Source of the DNA: DATFXM01 sp035315885
GTDB lineage: Bacteria; Acidobacteriota; Blastocatellia; UBA7656
Direction: 5' to 3'
Length of the DNA: 64,000 nucleotides
Assembly: GCA_035315885.1 (NCBI GenBank)
Contig: DATFXM010000093.1
Location: 1-64,000 of the forward strand
The notes under the pieces were generated by a model. The model made no database searches and was not told the origin of the DNA. It worked only from the letters and a program-made list of their open reading frames with translations. Shown one piece after another: positions 43,076-52,110 of this stretch. How positions within the stretch are numbered: position 1 is the first letter of the stretch; every line of letters begins with the position of its first letter. The position numbers were made by a program, and so were the translations under genes.

Positions 43076-44701
43076 ATGAAGCGAGGGTTTCAGTTCCTGT
43101 TGATTCACTTGGTCATGCTTGTGGCAATGGTCGGATGGGTAAGCGCCCAGCAGAATTCCGATTCTTCCGCCAGCGCCGACAACCCGCTCGTAAAGCTGCT
43201 CCAGTCTAAGGGGATCATCACCGAGCAAGAAGCATTGATGGTTAATTCGGCATCGTCTCGCACCGAGTCCGACGAACGCCTGGCACGGCTCCTGTTGTCG
43301 AAAGGCCTAATAAGCCGCGAGGAGTACGACCAGACGATCATCGCTTCGACTGCGGACGCTGCCGGCAAGCCACGCGCGGTGCCGGCCTCACTTAACGCCG
43401 CCGACGCGGTCACCGCAGGATCAGCGACGGAAACAGCCGCACAGCCGGCGAACGCGTCTATCGCCAAGTCGACGTCCAAACCCGGCGACGGAAGCGCAAA
43501 GGGTTCGTCACAGGGACAACCGCAAAGTGAGGGTCTCATGACGACGCTCTCGAAAGTGCCGGTCAAGATCTACGGCAACATCCTGTTTAACGCCAACTGG
43601 GTGGATCGCGGCGCTAACACGATAGACATCCCTCTGTTCTCTCAGCGGCGCGACGTGTCCGCCGATCAGAATCACCAGAACTTCAACGCAACGATCAGGC
43701 AAACGAGGTTTGGCCTTCGATACGAGGGCAAGATTTTCAACGACGCGAAGCTGACTGGCGTATTCGAATTTGATCTGTTGGGAGGCAAACCCGCCTTTTC
43801 CAACGGTGTTAACTTCGACATATTCCGCATCAGACTGGCCTACGGACGAATCGATTGGGCTAATGATTCGATCGAAGCCGGGCAGGATTGGGCAGTGTTT
43901 TCGCCGCTCAATCCGACATCGCTCGCGTCGTATGCAATTCCGGCCTTTTCAACGTCAGGAAATCTGTGGAACCGGATTCCGCAATTTCGATATGAACATC
44001 GGGCGTCGATAGGAGAGAAATCCAAATTCATCTTCGACGCAGCTCTGCTGGACCCCAACGGCGGCGACAGCGTTGGGAATCCGGCGGTCAGAGTTATCGG
44101 CCTCGGCGAGCGAGGCGCAATGCCGGCTTACGAAATGCGCCTTGGTTTCACCACACCGACGGCGGGAAAGGAATCGAGTTTCGGGGTCAGCGGTCACTAT
44201 TCGAGGTTGCTGGCTGCGCCTGGGAATCCATCGGGCACCCTGGTGCGTAGTCCGATCGACTCTTATGGGGTTAGCGGCGAGTTCAACCTGTGGCTGAGCT
44301 CCGGATTTCGAGTGACCGGCGAAGCATTTCACGGCCGAGCGCTTGGAATCTTCTCGGGCGACATTGCTCAGAGCGCCGTTGTGATTGCCGGTCGAGCTCG
44401 GGGGATAAACTCAACCGGAGGTTGGGTAGAGGTTCACGGCGAGGCTCCGTCGGGGTATCAGGGAGCGTGGAAGAACGTCAGCGCCAACGTGGGCTACGGA
44501 ATCGAGGACAATCGAGAGCAGGACTTGCTGACGGGGCTTCGGAAGCGCAATCAGAGCATAATGGCAAACTGGCAGTATAAGTTTTCGCCGAACTTCACGT
44601 TTGCGCTTGAGTATCGGCACGTACTGACGGACTGGACGAGGCAGCCGTTCTTTATGCAGCGGTTGAATTGGGGCGACGTCGCGTTCCTCTACTCGTTCTG
44701 A
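43076..44701 (+). CDS. Outer-membrane porin (DcaP/OprP-like)
   Basis: 541 residues from the ATG at 43076, with AGGAGG 9 bp before. A signal peptide (to about 25, ending WVSAQQ) is followed by two short helices of the same pattern: LLQSKGIITEQEALMV and LLLSKGLISREEYDQT, then a Ser/Ala-rich linker. The barrel begins near VKIYGNILFNANWVDRG and ends in NWGDVAFLYSF, with the C-terminal aromatic residue usual for outer-membrane proteins. It likely forms a diffusion channel for small molecules. The TGA is formed as TTC TGA within the start of the next heptad array. Confidence 0.8.
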   Translation: MKRGFQFLLIHLVMLVAMVGWVSAQQNSDSSASADNPLVKLLQSKGIITEQEALMVNSASSRTESDERLARLLLSKGLISREEYDQTIIASTADAAGKPRAVPASLNAADAVTAGSATETAAQPANASIAKSTSKPGDGSAKGSSQGQPQSEGLMTTLSKVPVKIYGNILFNANWVDRGANTIDIPLFSQRRDVSADQNHQNFNATIRQTRFGLRYEGKIFNDAKLTGVFEFDLLGGKPAFSNGVNFDIFRIRLAYGRIDWANDSIEAGQDWAVFSPLNPTSLASYAIPAFSTSGNLWNRIPQFRYEHRASIGEKSKFIFDAALLDPNGGDSVGNPAVRVIGLGERGAMPAYEMRLGFTTPTAGKESSFGVSGHYSRLLAAPGNPSGTLVRSPIDSYGVSGEFNLWLSSGFRVTGEAFHGRALGIFSGDIAQSAVVIAGRARGINSTGGWVEVHGEAPSGYQGAWKNVSANVGYGIEDNREQDLLTGLRKRNQSIMANWQYKFSPNFTFALEYRHVLTDWTRQPFFMQRLNWGDVAFLYSF

Positions 44702-44805
44702 AGTTCTGACTCTTTCTGAAGTGCTGAGTGCTGAGTGTGGGGAACAGGATGAAAGCTGCCTGTTGCCGCCTCAGGACTCAAACTCAGCACTCAGCACTAA
44801 TTCCT
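44700..44805. repeat. Inverted heptad pair between the porin and DinB-like genes
   Basis: GTGCTGAGTGCTGAGTG at 44721-44737 and ACTCAGCACTCAGCACT at 44782-44798 with 44 bp between. The left arm begins at the porin stop codon, and the right arm ends 19 bp before the next start. Confidence 0.9.
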
Positions 44806-44817
44806 TGGGAGGTCACA

Positions 44818-45315
44818 ATGGCAAGCGAAGCAAAATCCGATTTTGGTTTTCTCCTGGATACCTACGAAACCGAGCTGTTGAAGATCGTTGGTCTGTGGTG
44901 CGCCTTTCCCGAATCGAGCATGGAGTTCAAACCTCACCAGAAGTCGAGGAGCGTTCTCGAGCAAATGGAGCATCAGGTGCAATCCGAAGGACGATGGATG
45001 AAAACGATGCTGGGTCTGGATACGGGAGATCCTAATCCCCAACAGAGAACTCAGAAGGGCTTCATCGAAAAGTACAGTGTCGACGCGCAGAACAGGCTCG
45101 CGATGCTGCGCGCCAAACCGGATGAGTGGTGGCGCGAGTCGGTCGAGTTCTTCGACGTGATCAGATCTCGTGCGTGGGTGATGACTCGGCGCATCACTCA
45201 CTCGACGCATCACCGTGGTCAGCTTGGGGTGTACCTGCGTCTGTTGGACGAGAAAGTCCCATCGGTATACGGGCCCACTGCAGACACGGGCGACAAAGTG
45301 ATTTACAAGTTCTGA
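44818..45315 (+). CDS. DinB-family protein
   Basis: 165 residues from the ATG at 44818 with GGGAGG 7 bp before. The DinB four-helix bundle is recognised by its three His ligands: His in QMEHQVQSEGRWM and the pair in THSTHHRGQL. The family binds metal and includes thiol-dependent transferases and hydrolases; the reaction here is unknown. Its stop is again TTC TGA inside a heptad array. Confidence 0.85.
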   Translation: MASEAKSDFGFLLDTYETELLKIVGLWCAFPESSMEFKPHQKSRSVLEQMEHQVQSEGRWMKTMLGLDTGDPNPQQRTQKGFIEKYSVDAQNRLAMLRAKPDEWWRESVEFFDVIRSRAWVMTRRITHSTHHRGQLGVYLRLLDEKVPSVYGPTADTGDKVIYKF

Positions 45316-45400
45316 GTGCGGAGTGTTGAGTTAGCGCGTGATCGCTCGAAATGAGCTAGAATCGATCTGAGAGACTCAGAACTCAGTACTCAGAACTCCT
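45309..45400. repeat. Inverted heptad pair between the DinB-like and MobB-like genes
   Basis: AGTTCTGAGTGCGGAGTGTTGAG (partly) at 45309-45331 and ACTCAGAACTCAGTACTCAGAA at 45374-45397. The left arm covers the DinB-like stop codon and the right arm ends 18 bp before the next ATG. Confidence 0.88.
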
Positions 45401-45416
45401 TTTCCTGGACGTTGCG

Positions 45417-46049
45417 ATGAAAGTAGTAATGGTCGGCGGCCACAGTCGGAATATCGGCAAGACCTCCGTTGTCGAAGGCATCATCCGCGGGACATCGCAT
45501 CTTAACTGGACCGCCGTGAAGATTACTCAGTTCGGACACGGCGTGTGTTCGATCAATGGACACTCGTGCGGCTGCGCGGTGGATGAACATCGCTACTCGA
45601 TATCAGAAGAAAGAAGCGCTACGTCCGGCACTGACACGGCCCGTTTTCTCGCCGCTGGCGCGAAACGTTCTTTGTGGGTCCGCACCAAGCAGGGCGAGCT
45701 CGTGACAGCACTCGTGCCCTTCAGACAGGAGATACACGACGCCAGCTTTGTCATAATCGAGACCAACAGTCTGCGGCGCTTCATCAAGCCTTCGCTCTAT
45801 CTTCAGGTGATCGATCTGACGAACCCGGACTTCAAAACATCGGCGCAGCAGTTCTTCGACCTGGCTGATGCGTACCTTCTCGTAGACCATCAGCAACAAG
45901 AATCAGAGCCAGCGATTCTCCCCCACGCGGTGTTGCTCGCCGGCCAACGTCGAAAGGACAAGCCGGTTTTCGTGGTGAGGCCCGAGTCCGAATTCATGGA
46001 CAGTGCGGTCATTGAATTTGTTCGAACGAGAATAGAGGATGGGTCATAG
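45417..46049 (+). CDS. MobB-like P-loop protein with a cysteine motif
   Basis: 210 residues. The N-terminal VMVGGHSRNIGKTSVV is a P-loop of the MobB/SIMIBI type. A cysteine-rich loop follows (GVCSINGHSCGCAVDEHRYSI), which is not typical of MobB. Later segments VIIETNSLRRF and LVDHQQQESEP resemble Walker B and base-binding regions. MobB proteins assist insertion of molybdopterin-guanine dinucleotide; the cysteine loop suggests a related but distinct role. It is followed by a 130-bp gap and the TPP riboswitch. Confidence 0.6.
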   Translation: MKVVMVGGHSRNIGKTSVVEGIIRGTSHLNWTAVKITQFGHGVCSINGHSCGCAVDEHRYSISEERSATSGTDTARFLAAGAKRSLWVRTKQGELVTALVPFRQEIHDASFVIIETNSLRRFIKPSLYLQVIDLTNPDFKTSAQQFFDLADAYLLVDHQQQESEPAILPHAVLLAGQRRKDKPVFVVRPESEFMDSAVIEFVRTRIEDGS

Positions 46050-46071
46050 GGTTTGGTCGATTCTGAGCTCT

Positions 46072-46083
46072 CGATATGCGCCA
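46072..46083. repeat. Third copy of the CGATATGCGCCA 12-mer
   Basis: Identical to 25876-25887 and 26615-26626, located between the MobB-like gene and the TPP riboswitch. No sigma-54 promoter is visible here. Confidence 0.4.
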
Positions 46084-46179
46084 GTAATCAAGTCGGGTTT
46101 CAACCAACTCGCTCGTCCATCACCAAAAGCCCGAGTGCCCTTTGCTATCGGGTTTCATCAGGTTGTATGCTCTAAAAAC

Positions 46180-46260
46180 GATTCGGGGGAGCTGCAGTGC
46201 GGCTGAGAGTCCCTTGGGGAGACCCCTTGAACCTGATACGGGTAATGCCGTCGAAGGGAG
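46180..46260 (+). ncRNA. TPP riboswitch (THI element)
   Basis: Contains the two conserved blocks of the thiamine pyrophosphate aptamer, GGCTGAGAG (46201-46209) and AACCTGATACGGGTAATGCCG (partly; 46230-46250), with flanking stems GGGGGAGC and TCGAAGGGAGCC that close P1. It sits 5 bp upstream of thiC and, in this position, would control translation or transcription of thiamine synthesis. Confidence 0.95.
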
Positions 46261-46265
46261 CCAAC

Positions 46266-48179
46266 ATGAACGATTTAACAAACTCGGGAAGTCAGTCCAG
46301 CAGCCGTTTTCAATTTCCGAACTCAGATCGCGTGTACATCGAAGGCCCAAACGCCGCGGTTAGAGTTCCAATGCGCGAAATAACATTGAACCCAACGCGC
46401 GCGGCCAACGGCTCGGTAGACGAAAACCCGCGCTTATACCTCTACGACACAACCGGGCCGTGGGGAGATCCCAGCGTGACCTGCAGCGTCCACGATGGAC
46501 TGCCTGCTCTGCGCCGCGACTGGATCATCGCCCGCGAGGACGTCCAGGAGTATCAGGGCCGCGAGGTGCTGCCTCAGGATGACGGCTACCTGACCGAAGG
46601 CGCGCGAGAATATGCGAAGGCAAAAACGGCCAATCGCCTTGAAGACTTCCCCGGCTCGCGCCGTGCGCCCCTGCGAGCAAAGCCCGATCGCGCGGTCACC
46701 CAGATGCACTATGCCAGGAGAGGCATAGTCACCCCGGAGATGGAGTTCATCGCGCTACGCGAGAATATGCGTCGCGACAGCTACGGTCCCGAAGAGAAGA
46801 CCGATCGCAGCGCGCTGACCTTCCGCCATCGGGGAGACTCGATGGGCGGTGCAATCCCTGCGGTGGTCACACCGGAGTTTGTGCGAGAGGAAGTCGCCCG
46901 CGGCCGAGCCATCATTCCGGCTAACATCAATCATCCCGAAAGCGAGCCGATGATCATCGGTCGCAACTTCCTGGTGAAGATAAACGCGAACATCGGAAAC
47001 TCGGCGGTCGCGTCGTCCATTGAAGAAGAAGTGGAGAAGATGCGATGGGCCATCAAGTGGGGCGCGGATACAGTGATGGATCTGTCCACGGGCCGAAACA
47101 TCCACTCGACCCGTGAATGGATTATCAGAAATGCGCCGGTACCGATCGGTACCGTTCCGATCTATCAGGCTCTCGAAAAAGTTGGAGGCAAGGCCGAGGA
47201 GCTGACCTGGGAAATCTACCGCGACACGCTCATCGAACAAGCCGAGCAGGGCGTGGACTATTTCACCATCCACGCCGGAGTGCTCTTGCGCTACATACCT
47301 CTGACTGCGAGGCGGACCACCGGAATCGTATCGCGCGGCGGATCAATAATGGCAAAGTGGTGCCTGGCCCATCACGAAGAGAGTTTCCTGTACACGCACT
47401 TTCCAGACATCTGCGAAATAATGCGCGCTTACGACGTTTCATTCAGCCTGGGAGACGGATTGCGTCCGGGGTCGATAGCGGATGCCAACGACGAGGCGCA
47501 GTTTGCGGAGCTCGATACTTTGGGCGAGCTAACCCGGATCGCGTGGGAGATGGACTGCCAGGTGATGATCGAAGGTCCCGGCCACGTTCCGATGCATTTG
47601 ATCAAGGAGAATGTGGACCGGCAGCTTGAAGTCTGCCACGAAGCCCCGTTCTACACGCTGGGCCCGCTGGTAACCGACGTCGCGCCCGGCTACGACCACA
47701 TAACGTCGGCGATCGGGGCGGCAATGATCGGCTGGTTCGGTACGGCGATGCTTTGTTACGTCACACCAAAAGAACATCTTGGTCTGCCGGATCGACAGGA
47801 CGTCAAGGACGGCGTAATCGCATATAAGATCGCCGCCCACGCGGCCGACCTTGCAAAAGGTCATCCGGGCGCTCAGGTTCAGGACAATGCGCTCTCCAAG
47901 GCGCGGTTCGAGTTCCGCTGGGAGGATCAATTCAACTTGTCGCTCGACCCGGAGCTTGCGCGCCAGTTCCACGATGAAACACTGCCGCAGGAGGGCGCTA
48001 AGCTCGCGCACTTCTGTTCAATGTGCGGCCCGCACTTCTGTTCAATGAAGATCACGCAGGAGGTGCGCGACTATGCCGCGGAGCATCAATTGACGGAAGT
48101 AGTGGCGCTCGAGAGCGGTCTAAAGGAAAAGGCAGAAGAATTCAAACGCAGCGGAGCGGAACTGTACTCCAAGGCGTGA
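46266..48179 (+). CDS. thiC: Phosphomethylpyrimidine synthase
   Basis: 637 residues from the ATG at 46266, chosen because it follows the riboswitch and a GGGAG. Family segments include GRNFLVKINANIGNS, DTVMDLSTGRNIH, IHAGVLLRYIPL, EGPGHVPMHLIKENV and the radical-SAM-type cluster CSMCGPHFCSM near the C-terminus. It converts AIR to HMP-phosphate for thiamine, using S-adenosylmethionine. Confidence 0.98.
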   Translation: MNDLTNSGSQSSSRFQFPNSDRVYIEGPNAAVRVPMREITLNPTRAANGSVDENPRLYLYDTTGPWGDPSVTCSVHDGLPALRRDWIIAREDVQEYQGREVLPQDDGYLTEGAREYAKAKTANRLEDFPGSRRAPLRAKPDRAVTQMHYARRGIVTPEMEFIALRENMRRDSYGPEEKTDRSALTFRHRGDSMGGAIPAVVTPEFVREEVARGRAIIPANINHPESEPMIIGRNFLVKINANIGNSAVASSIEEEVEKMRWAIKWGADTVMDLSTGRNIHSTREWIIRNAPVPIGTVPIYQALEKVGGKAEELTWEIYRDTLIEQAEQGVDYFTIHAGVLLRYIPLTARRTTGIVSRGGSIMAKWCLAHHEESFLYTHFPDICEIMRAYDVSFSLGDGLRPGSIADANDEAQFAELDTLGELTRIAWEMDCQVMIEGPGHVPMHLIKENVDRQLEVCHEAPFYTLGPLVTDVAPGYDHITSAIGAAMIGWFGTAMLCYVTPKEHLGLPDRQDVKDGVIAYKIAAHAADLAKGHPGAQVQDNALSKARFEFRWEDQFNLSLDPELARQFHDETLPQEGAKLAHFCSMCGPHFCSMKITQEVRDYAAEHQLTEVVALESGLKEKAEEFKRSGAELYSKA

Positions 48180-48227
48180 ATCGAGCCGCGGCGCGCGTCC
48201 ATTTCACTGCACACTCAGTTCCCGTTT

Positions 48228-49157
48228 ATGACTGAACACCCTCGCATCGTGTCGCTGATTGCAAGCGCTACGGAGATCGTCTGCGCTCTGGGTTTTGAGG
48301 AGCAACTGGTTGGACGTTCGCATGAGTGCGACTATCCAACTTCGGTCAAGCGTCTACCGCAATGTACGAGTCCGAAATTCGATGTGGACGGGTCGAGCTA
48401 CGAAATCGATCAGCGAGTAAAGGCAATAGTCGAGGGCGCGCTCTCGGTCTATCGGGTTGATGCTGGGTTGCTGGAGGAGCTGAAGCCGACGCACATCGTG
48501 ACGCAAACGCAATGCGATGTTTGCGCGGTGAGTTTGAGGGATGTAGAGCAGGCGGTGTGCGAGTTCACCAGCACGCGGCCGGAAATTGTGTCGCTCGAGC
48601 CAAACAGTCTGTCGGATATTTGGGCGGACATGCGCCGGGTGGGTGCGGCGCTCGGGGCTACCGAGCGCGCCGAGTTGGAAATCGAGCGGTTGCAGAACAG
48701 GATGAATTCCATAGCCCTGCGTTCGCGGGCAATGTCGGGCAGGCCTTCGTTGGCTTACATCGAGTGGATCGAGCCGCTAATGGCGGGTGGCAACTGGATG
48801 CCTGAGCTTGTTGAGATGGCTGGCGGATCGAATGTATTCGGCGAGGCGGGCAAGCACTCGCCGTGGATGTCCTGGGAGGAGCTGGTACAGGCGGATCCCG
48901 AGATCATTTTCGTATCACCCTGTGGGTTCGACATCGACCGAACAATGGAAGAGATGCACTTGCTGAGCGATCGACCGGAATGGAAAGTCTTGAGGGCGGT
49001 GCGAAATCAGCGCGTGTACGTCGCCGATGGCAATCAGTATTTCAACCGTCCGGGGCCGCGAGTCGTCGAATCTCTTGAGATCCTCGCGGAGGTGATCCAC
49101 CCGCGGATGTTTCGCTTCGGACACGAAGGGTCGGGGTGGAAGGGATATCAGTTCTGA
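48228..49157 (+). CDS. Cytosolic BtuF-like cobalamin-binding protein
   Basis: 309 residues. The family pattern of periplasmic B12/Fe-siderophore-binding folds is clear (PRIVSLIASATEIVCALGFEEQLVGRSHECDYP, and VFVADGNQYFNRPGPR-like end), but no signal peptide is present, so it acts in the cytoplasm unless exported otherwise. Such proteins are often called cobalamin-binding. It starts 48 bp after thiC. Its stop codon, TTC TGA written as CAG TTC TGA, lies in a heptad array. Confidence 0.8.
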   Translation: MTEHPRIVSLIASATEIVCALGFEEQLVGRSHECDYPTSVKRLPQCTSPKFDVDGSSYEIDQRVKAIVEGALSVYRVDAGLLEELKPTHIVTQTQCDVCAVSLRDVEQAVCEFTSTRPEIVSLEPNSLSDIWADMRRVGAALGATERAELEIERLQNRMNSIALRSRAMSGRPSLAYIEWIEPLMAGGNWMPELVEMAGGSNVFGEAGKHSPWMSWEELVQADPEIIFVSPCGFDIDRTMEEMHLLSDRPEWKVLRAVRNQRVYVADGNQYFNRPGPRVVESLEILAEVIHPRMFRFGHEGSGWKGYQF

Positions 49158-49198
49158 GTTCTGAGTGCGGGGACAGAGTAGGCAGGATGATTGGACAC

Positions 49199-49575
49199 AT
49201 GGAAAGAAAGAACATCTCCAGCGGAACAAAATGGGAACCGGTTGTAGGTTATTCGCGGGCGGTACGCATAGGGAATCACATTCACGTGTCGGGCACCACC
49301 GCGACGGGTGCCGACGGTGAGATTGTCGGCCGCGGCGACGCTTACGCACAAACAGTTCAAGTCATCAAGAATATAGAGCAAGCACTATTGAAGGCGGGCG
49401 CTACTCTTAAGGACGTAGTTCGCACTCGGATGTACGTGACGAACATCGAACTATGGCAGGAAATCGGCAGAGCACACGGTGAATTCTTTGGAGGTATCCG
49501 GCCAGCAACAAGCATGATCGAAATCAGCAAGCTGATCGATCCGGACATGCTGGTTGAAATCGAAGCCGATGCGAT

Positions 49576-49594
<19 letters not shown>
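49199..49594 (+). CDS. RidA/YjgF family protein
   Basis: 131 residues from the ATG at 49199; ATG 49187 is also possible. The family core is RIGNHIHVSGTTATGADGEI, TRMYVTNIELWQEIG and RPATSMIEISKLIDPDMLVEIEADAI. RidA removes reactive enamine/imine intermediates of PLP enzymes; its Arg in the RxRxxV segment is TRMYV here. The last residues VSAEA are encoded by a CTGAGTG array, so the C-terminus is repeat-derived. Confidence 0.88.
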
Positions 49595-49721
<127 letters not shown>

Positions 49722-49723
49722 CA

Positions 49724-50494
49724 TCAATCCAAGTCCTTAGGCACGACGACGTGACGCATCAATCGCTCGATCAGATTCTTTCGTCTGGAAACCCGTCCGT
49801 GATGCTTAGCTGGATTAAGCGGACCGGTAGGGCCGGGGATGATCGCCGACAAGAACGCCGATTGGTCCCAGCTCAACGAGGCTGCTGATGTGTTGAAGTA
49901 AGCTCGCGAAGCCGCCTCAGCCCCGTAGACGCCGTCGCCCCACTCGATCAGGTTAAGATACAGCTCAAGAATTCGACGCTTCCCCAGGATTTTTTCCATC
50001 TCCCAGGTAATCAGCGCCTCGTGCAGCTTGCGCAGCGGATTCTTGGAGGTCGATAAGAACAGATTCTTGGCGAGCTGCTGGCTGATGGTGGATGCCCCAC
50101 GACTGAAGCGCCCTTCTTGCCAATCCTTCTCCAAAGCCTTTCTCATCTCTTCCCAATCAAAGCCTTCGTGGTCGAAGAACCGCGAGTCCTCGCCCGCAAG
50201 CACCGCCCTCACGAGATTGGGAGAAATACGCTCGTAGTTTACCCACGTTTGATCGTGCTTCGGCGTCTCGCCTCTGGACTGCGCTTCCCGAGCACGTTGA
50301 TCCATAATCGCCGTAGACGCCGGGTTCACCGTCCGATAGCGCACCACCAGCATCAGAATCCACAGATGGTACAAGACCGCTGCGCCGACTATTGCGATCA
50401 GCGACCAGCGAACCCATTTCCGCCATCGAGCGACGGGTTTCCTGGTCCTCGTGACCCTGCGCACGACTGGCCTTGTTCCGACAGCTTGAGACAT
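49724..50494 (-). CDS. mtgA: Monofunctional peptidoglycan glycosyltransferase
   Basis: 256 residues from the ATG at 50494; the longer frame overlaps the permease gene. One N-terminal membrane anchor (about 32-52) precedes a GT51 domain with the catalytic Glu in VLAGEDSRFFDHEGFDW, the RGASTISQQLAKNLFL segment and the KRRILELYLNLIEWG segment. It polymerises lipid II into glycan strands at the periplasmic side of the inner membrane. Confidence 0.95.
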   Translation of the reverse strand: MSQAVGTRPVVRRVTRTRKPVARWRKWVRWSLIAIVGAAVLYHLWILMLVVRYRTVNPASTAIMDQRAREAQSRGETPKHDQTWVNYERISPNLVRAVLAGEDSRFFDHEGFDWEEMRKALEKDWQEGRFSRGASTISQQLAKNLFLSTSKNPLRKLHEALITWEMEKILGKRRILELYLNLIEWGDGVYGAEAASRAYFNTSAASLSWDQSAFLSAIIPGPTGPLNPAKHHGRVSRRKNLIERLMRHVVVPKDLD

Positions 50495-50526
50495 CTCGGG
50501 GATTATAGCTGATCTTTGATCTACTC

Positions 50527-52089
50527 TTAGAGAGCGTCTTTCGATTCGGGTTCGATCTGAGAATCGGGGCTGAAATGCCGCCAGATGTAATAGGCGGGTA
50601 TACCGGCAACAACTACCGCGAACACCATCAACGCGCCGCTCCATTCAAACGGATTGGGCCCGCCGGACATCTTCGCAGCATAATACCTTATGTCGTTCAG
50701 CAGCGCGTTCCCGAGAAGAAGAAGCACCGCTCCTACAAACAGCGCGGGGGTGACGGGATAACCAACCGTGCGGTACGGCCTCGGCATGTCCGGACGTTTG
50801 CGGCGCAGGATATACACCGCAACTGCGGCGAGTGCATAAAAGGGCCAGATGCCAAGCACAAATGCGTCGGCGAGCTGTTCAAAGTTCTGTAGGCTGACAA
50901 AGATGATGGCCAGCCCCGTCGCCAAAATAATCGCAACGTAAGGTGACTTGAATCTGGGATGGACCGAGGCAATTCTCTTGAAGAACAGTCCGTCGTCGGC
51001 CATCGCAAAGAAGATCCTGGGCCCGGTCAGCATGGAACCGTTCAGTGTTCCGAAAGCGGAAATCATCACCGCGATTGAAATGAGTAATTCACCGCTACCT
51101 CCGATGATCCGCGACGCCGCATCGGCCGCCACAAGTTTCGATCCCGCGATGTATCTCACGTCAAGCAAGTGCAAATAGGCGAAATTCACAAGAAGATAAA
51201 TCGCGATCACTCCCAGCGTGCCTGCGATTATGGCTACGGGGAGGTTTCTTTGCGGGTTCTTCACCTCTCCACTGACGAAGGTCACGTCTGCCCAGCCGTC
51301 GTAGACCCACAACAGTGCGATGAACGCCAAGCCAAACCTTACCAGGAGCGGTCCCTCCGAAAAGTGAGTAGCTTGCTCATGAACCGGAGCAGGATTGTTT
51401 CCACCAATAAGAAACGCCGCCGCTACTAGAATGATCAGCGCGCCGTATTTGGTTGTTGTAGTCAGGTTTTGTACAAGCGCGCCCAGGCTGACGCCGAAGA
51501 TGTTGAAGATCGCGACAACCAGAATCGCACAGATTGCAATGCATCGCGCAGGCGAGGGTTCGGCGATTCCGAGCAGCCTTGTGCCCGACCCAAAAAAACG
51601 CGATATCGCTTCGGCGCTATTCTGCCCGACGACACGGACGAGGTATTCGCCAAATACCATCGAGATGGCGCCGAGCGCAGACGCGCGAATTATCGTCAGC
51701 TCCGCCCAGCCAAACAGAAATGCAACCAGTTTTCCGAAGCCCTCGCGAAGATAGACGAAGACACCGCCAGTGTGCGGCAGGCCTGCTGCAAGTTCTGACA
51801 GAGACAACGCTCCGCACAACGAGAAGAAGCCGCCGAGACACCAGAGCGTTATGTACAAAGTCTCATCAGGGACCTTGGCGGCAATACCGGCGGGTGATCG
51901 GAAGATACCGCTTCCGATCGTGGAGCCAATCAAAACAGCGATCGCGCTGAACATGCCGAGCCGGCGTTCAAGTGAAAGCCGCCGAACTTCGGTGACAGAG
52001 GATTCAACTGGGTGTTGGACTTGCAAGGGCGATTCTGATTTCTTCAGTGCTGAATGCCGATTTCGTTGGTGCCGAGTGGCGAGTTGCAC
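50527..52089 (-). CDS. APC family amino acid permease
   Basis: 520 residues from a GTG at 52089. Twelve predicted helices; the first has the family motif AIAVLIGSTIGSGIFRSPAG. The TM6-like region includes FIALLWVYDGWADVTFVSGEVKNPQRNLP. The substrate is not shown. The first ~40 residues (ATRHQRNRHSALKKSESPLQ) are not conserved and cross a degenerate CTGAATG/CCGATTT heptad array at about 52042-52078. An internal start nearer to LERRLGMFSA cannot be excluded. Confidence 0.88.
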   Translation of the reverse strand: MQLATRHQRNRHSALKKSESPLQVQHPVESSVTEVRRLSLERRLGMFSAIAVLIGSTIGSGIFRSPAGIAAKVPDETLYITLWCLGGFFSLCGALSLSELAAGLPHTGGVFVYLREGFGKLVAFLFGWAELTIIRASALGAISMVFGEYLVRVVGQNSAEAISRFFGSGTRLLGIAEPSPARCIAICAILVVAIFNIFGVSLGALVQNLTTTTKYGALIILVAAAFLIGGNNPAPVHEQATHFSEGPLLVRFGLAFIALLWVYDGWADVTFVSGEVKNPQRNLPVAIIAGTLGVIAIYLLVNFAYLHLLDVRYIAGSKLVAADAASRIIGGSGELLISIAVMISAFGTLNGSMLTGPRIFFAMADDGLFFKRIASVHPRFKSPYVAIILATGLAIIFVSLQNFEQLADAFVLGIWPFYALAAVAVYILRRKRPDMPRPYRTVGYPVTPALFVGAVLLLLGNALLNDIRYYAAKMSGGPNPFEWSGALMVFAVVVAGIPAYYIWRHFSPDSQIEPESKDAL

Positions 52090-52110
52090 CGCTTCGGAGC
52101 TGGTCGGGAC

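Noticed and set aside
46050..46180. Pilus-related promoter near the third CGATATGCGCCA copy
   Set aside because: No -24/-12 element is visible there, so this copy is noted only as a sequence match.
48009..48052. 15-bp direct repeat CACTTCTGTTCAATG in thiC
   Set aside because: It encodes the two HFCSM segments of the conserved Fe-S motif, so protein conservation explains it.
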